From: Taeniopygia guttata
Lineage: Eukaryota > Chordata > Aves > Passeriformes > Estrildidae
DNA: 64,000 nt
Direction of reading: 5' to 3'
Assembly (NCBI RefSeq): GCF_048771995.1
Contig: NC_133060.1
Span: 827,501-891,500 of the forward strand
The position numbers and the translations under genes were made by a program. Positions 63,501 to 64,000 of the stretch are shown here, piece after piece (the first letter of the stretch is position 1; every line of letters begins with the position of its first letter). The notes under the pieces are model-generated. The model worked only from the letters and a program-made list of their open reading frames with translations. It ran no database searches and had not been told where the DNA came from.

Positions 63501-63706
63501 CAGCCCAAAAACTCTCCTGGGGGAGTCAAGAACACCCTAAAATGCCCCTGGGGCTCCCTAAAATATCTCCCAGTTCCCTCCCAGTCACTCCCAGTCCCTC
63601 CCAGTCACTCCCAGTTCCCCCAGGAGGAAGAAGCTTCGCTTCCACCCCCGTCAGCTTTACCTGAGCGTCAAACAGGGGGAGCTGGGCCGGGTCATCCTGA
63701 TGCTGC
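51584..63706 (+). CDS. EHMT2: EHMT2 (G9a) histone H3K9 methyltransferase, N-terminal half, 15 exons, continues beyond window
   Basis: Exons: 51584-51607, 51795-51840, 52288-52461, 53159-53472, 53591-53669, 54315-54403, 55295-55414, 56140-56295, 56839-56947, 57565-57666, 58123-58244, 59827-59970, 61737-61951, 62880-63065, 63624-63706, about 654 residues. Phases agree. Exons 1-2 are the least certain (donor GTCTGA). Matches to human G9a: GHATK (exon 4), [32 protein letters not shown]...DSDSK (exon 7), poly-Glu and ESGNASDR (exon 8), [15 protein letters not shown] (exon 9), [29 protein letters not shown], the Cys-rich [14 protein letters not shown] and [42 protein letters not shown], and [20 protein letters not shown], which leads into the ankyrin repeats. 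Intron 7 starts GC, not GT. Product: nuclear enzyme making H3K9me1/me2, working with EHMT1; the catalytic SET domain is outside the window. Confidence 0.95.
52480..53000. repeat. GGGTCTGGGATGGATTTTGG minisatellite, EHMT2 intron 3
   Basis: About 27-bp units, G-rich on the sense strand, in a ~230-bp higher-order repeat (52500-52735 matches 52735-52950). Confidence 0.92.
53495..54235. repeat. GGGTCCTGGAGGGGTTTGGG minisatellite, EHMT2 introns 4 and 5
   Basis: GGTTTGGGGGGGTCTGGGGG units start just after the exon 4 donor; 20-27 bp GGTCCTGG units start at the GTCTGG donor of exon 5. Confidence 0.9.
54380..54975 (+). repeat. Tandem copies of the exon 6 end and donor, EHMT2 intron 6
   Basis: Exon 6 ends GGCCAGCACTGAG followed by GTACCCAAAAACCCC. 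About seven more copies of GCGCCAGCACCGAGGTACCC or a shorter form follow, at spacings of about 80-110 bp. Each is preceded by CCACCCCCAGGGACCCTGCA, which offers an acceptor, so each unit resembles a 26-40 nt cassette exon. Confidence 0.9.
55000..55290. repeat. CCCCCCAAATCCCCCC repeats, end of EHMT2 intron 6
   Basis: C-rich 9-20 bp units up to the exon 7 acceptor. Confidence 0.75.
55415..56105. repeat. ACTGGTTTATACTGGGAGGG minisatellite, EHMT2 intron 7
   Basis: The first intron bases are GCACTGGGTTATACTGGG, so the non-standard donor lies in the repeat. Later units are ACTGGGATGAACTGGGGGGC. Confidence 0.93.
56300..56815. repeat. GGGGCAGTTTTGGGGGGTTT and GGGATTTTGGGGCGGTTC repeats, EHMT2 intron 8
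   Basis: Units of 20-30 bp, G-rich on the sense strand from the donor; the second type dominates after 56630. Confidence 0.88.
56950..57545. repeat. GACCCTGAAATGGGGAGGGG repeats, EHMT2 intron 9
   Basis: First AGAGGGACCCCAAAAACGGGC units, then ~22-bp GGGACCCTGAAATGGGGAGG, then GGGGTCTCNGGGAGGAAATT. Confidence 0.9.
57665..58030. repeat. GGGACACGCCCCTTTACCTG repeats, EHMT2 intron 10
   Basis: About 20-bp units, 14-15 copies, C-rich on the sense strand at the donor: an exception to the usual orientation. Confidence 0.93.
58245..58765. repeat. CACACCTGGGCACACCTGGG array, EHMT2 intron 11
   Basis: Starts at the GTGGGCACACC donor. Reverse orientation of the CCCAGGTGTG arrays elsewhere. Confidence 0.92.
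58790..59815. repeat. AACCTCCCCAAAATCTCCCC repeats, EHMT2 intron 11
   Basis: 1 kb of 15-25 bp C/A-rich units in ~260-bp higher-order blocks, up to the exon 12 acceptor. Confidence 0.9.
60165..61740 (+). repeat. ~195-bp tandem repeat carrying the exon 13 acceptor, EHMT2 intron 12
   Basis: Eight upstream copies of CCCCAGGGGACGTTCCTGGA then GTGCC (near 60170, 60355, 60560, 60735, 60957, 61152, 61358, 61532) precede the true exon 13 start at 61737 (CCCCAGGGCACGTTCCTGGA). Each unit continues GGTGCCAGCCTGACCCCAAA and ends TTTTTGCCCCGTTTTTCCCC. Spacing 173-222 bp. Confidence 0.95.
61960..62510. repeat. GGGGGAAATAATTAAATTTT repeats, EHMT2 intron 13
   Basis: Units of 20-28 bp, TTTTGGGGGAAAATCGGCA type. 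Confidence 0.85.
62525..62905 (+). repeat. Three tandem copies of the exon 14 start
   Basis: CAGCNCCCGCATGCGGGGGC with GGGCGAGGGC follows acceptor-like CCCCCCAG at about 62541, 62716 and, as the true exon, 62880. The two upstream copies continue into GGGATAGTTTGGGTTATTTT, not exon sequence. Confidence 0.9.
63066..63530. repeat. AAAAACTCACCTGGGGGGGA repeats, EHMT2 intron 14
   Basis: 17-22 bp CACCTGGGGGG units. The last part of the intron (63560-63623) switches to TCCCAGTCACTCCCAGTCCC, C-rich, up to the acceptor. Confidence 0.92.
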
Positions 63707-64000
63707 GTGAGTCTGGGACCCCAAAATCCCCAAATTTGGGGGGATTTGGGGTCGTCCTGATGCTCTTTGAGTCTGGGACCCCAAAAATCCCAAAATTTGG
63801 GGGGATTTGGGGTCATCCTGATGCTCTTTGAGTCTGGGACCCCAAAAATCCCAAAATTTGGGGGGATTTGGGGTCATCCTGATGCTGCGTGAGTCTGGGA
63901 CCCCAAAAATCCCAAAATTTGGGGGATTTGGGGTCATCCTGATGCTGCGTGAGTCTGGGACCCCAAAAATCCCAAAATTTGGGGGGATTTGGGCTCATCC
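63690..64000 (+). repeat. ~62-bp tandem copies of the exon 15 end and donor
   Basis: True exon end GGTCATCCTGATGCTGC with GTGAGTCTGGG; further copies near 63751, 63812, 63875 and 63937, some with CTGATGCTGCGTGAGTCTGG intact and others CTCTTTGAG. Runs off the window. Confidence 0.93.

Overview
The window looks like a bird genome, probably a passerine-type microchromosome. It is very GC-rich, its genes are small and packed together, and almost every intron and intergenic gap consists of short-unit minisatellites. Typical units are ACTGGGAGG, CAGGTGTGCC and GGGAATTTTGGGG-like. No viral element, LINE or CRISPR array was recognised.

Layout. 1-1421 (+) is the 3' part of a C2H2 zinc-finger gene. 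3540-7050 (+) is a second C2H2 gene with four visible exons and 13 good fingers. 9011-11400 (-) is IER3 in two exons, tail to tail with the second zinc-finger gene. 12598-13481 (-) is a possible three-exon transcript with a 42-residue reading frame, not identified. 14-18 kb is repeat, with a phased triple CCAAT element. 18961-28696 (+) is the complete DDR1 receptor kinase in 17 coding exons. 30356-30823 is an array of eleven RFX X-box-like palindromes. 31314-34395 (-) is PPP1R18 (phostensin). 37764-41071 (+) is a corneodesmosin (CDSN) gene. 42656-43792 (+) is a small two-exon gene with an epidermal-type layout. 47003-48151 (+) is ZBTB12. 51584-63706 (+) is the 5' half of EHMT2 (G9a), 15 exons up to just before its ankyrin repeats; the SET domain lies beyond the window.

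IER3, DDR1, PPP1R18, CDSN, ZBTB12 and EHMT2 are all framework genes of the human MHC class I and class III regions. The window is therefore a condensed, partly reshuffled MHC framework block without class I or class II genes. CDSN and its small neighbour may form an epidermal pair: both have an AP-1 site and a TATA-like box just upstream.

The most unusual feature is how the repeats relate to splicing. In at least seven places the edge of a real exon, with its splice site, has been drawn into a tandem array, giving strings of decoy acceptors or donors (EHMT2 exons 6, 13, 14 and 15; DDR1 exons 16 and 17; zinc-finger gene 2). The dispersed minisatellites are mostly G-rich on the sense strand just after donors and C-rich just before acceptors, and many of the donors they abut are weak. 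Two genes (CDSN, PPP1R18) each carry a single-base frame break in a homopolymer. These may be assembly errors. Gene identities come from remembered protein sequences of the human orthologues, not from a search.
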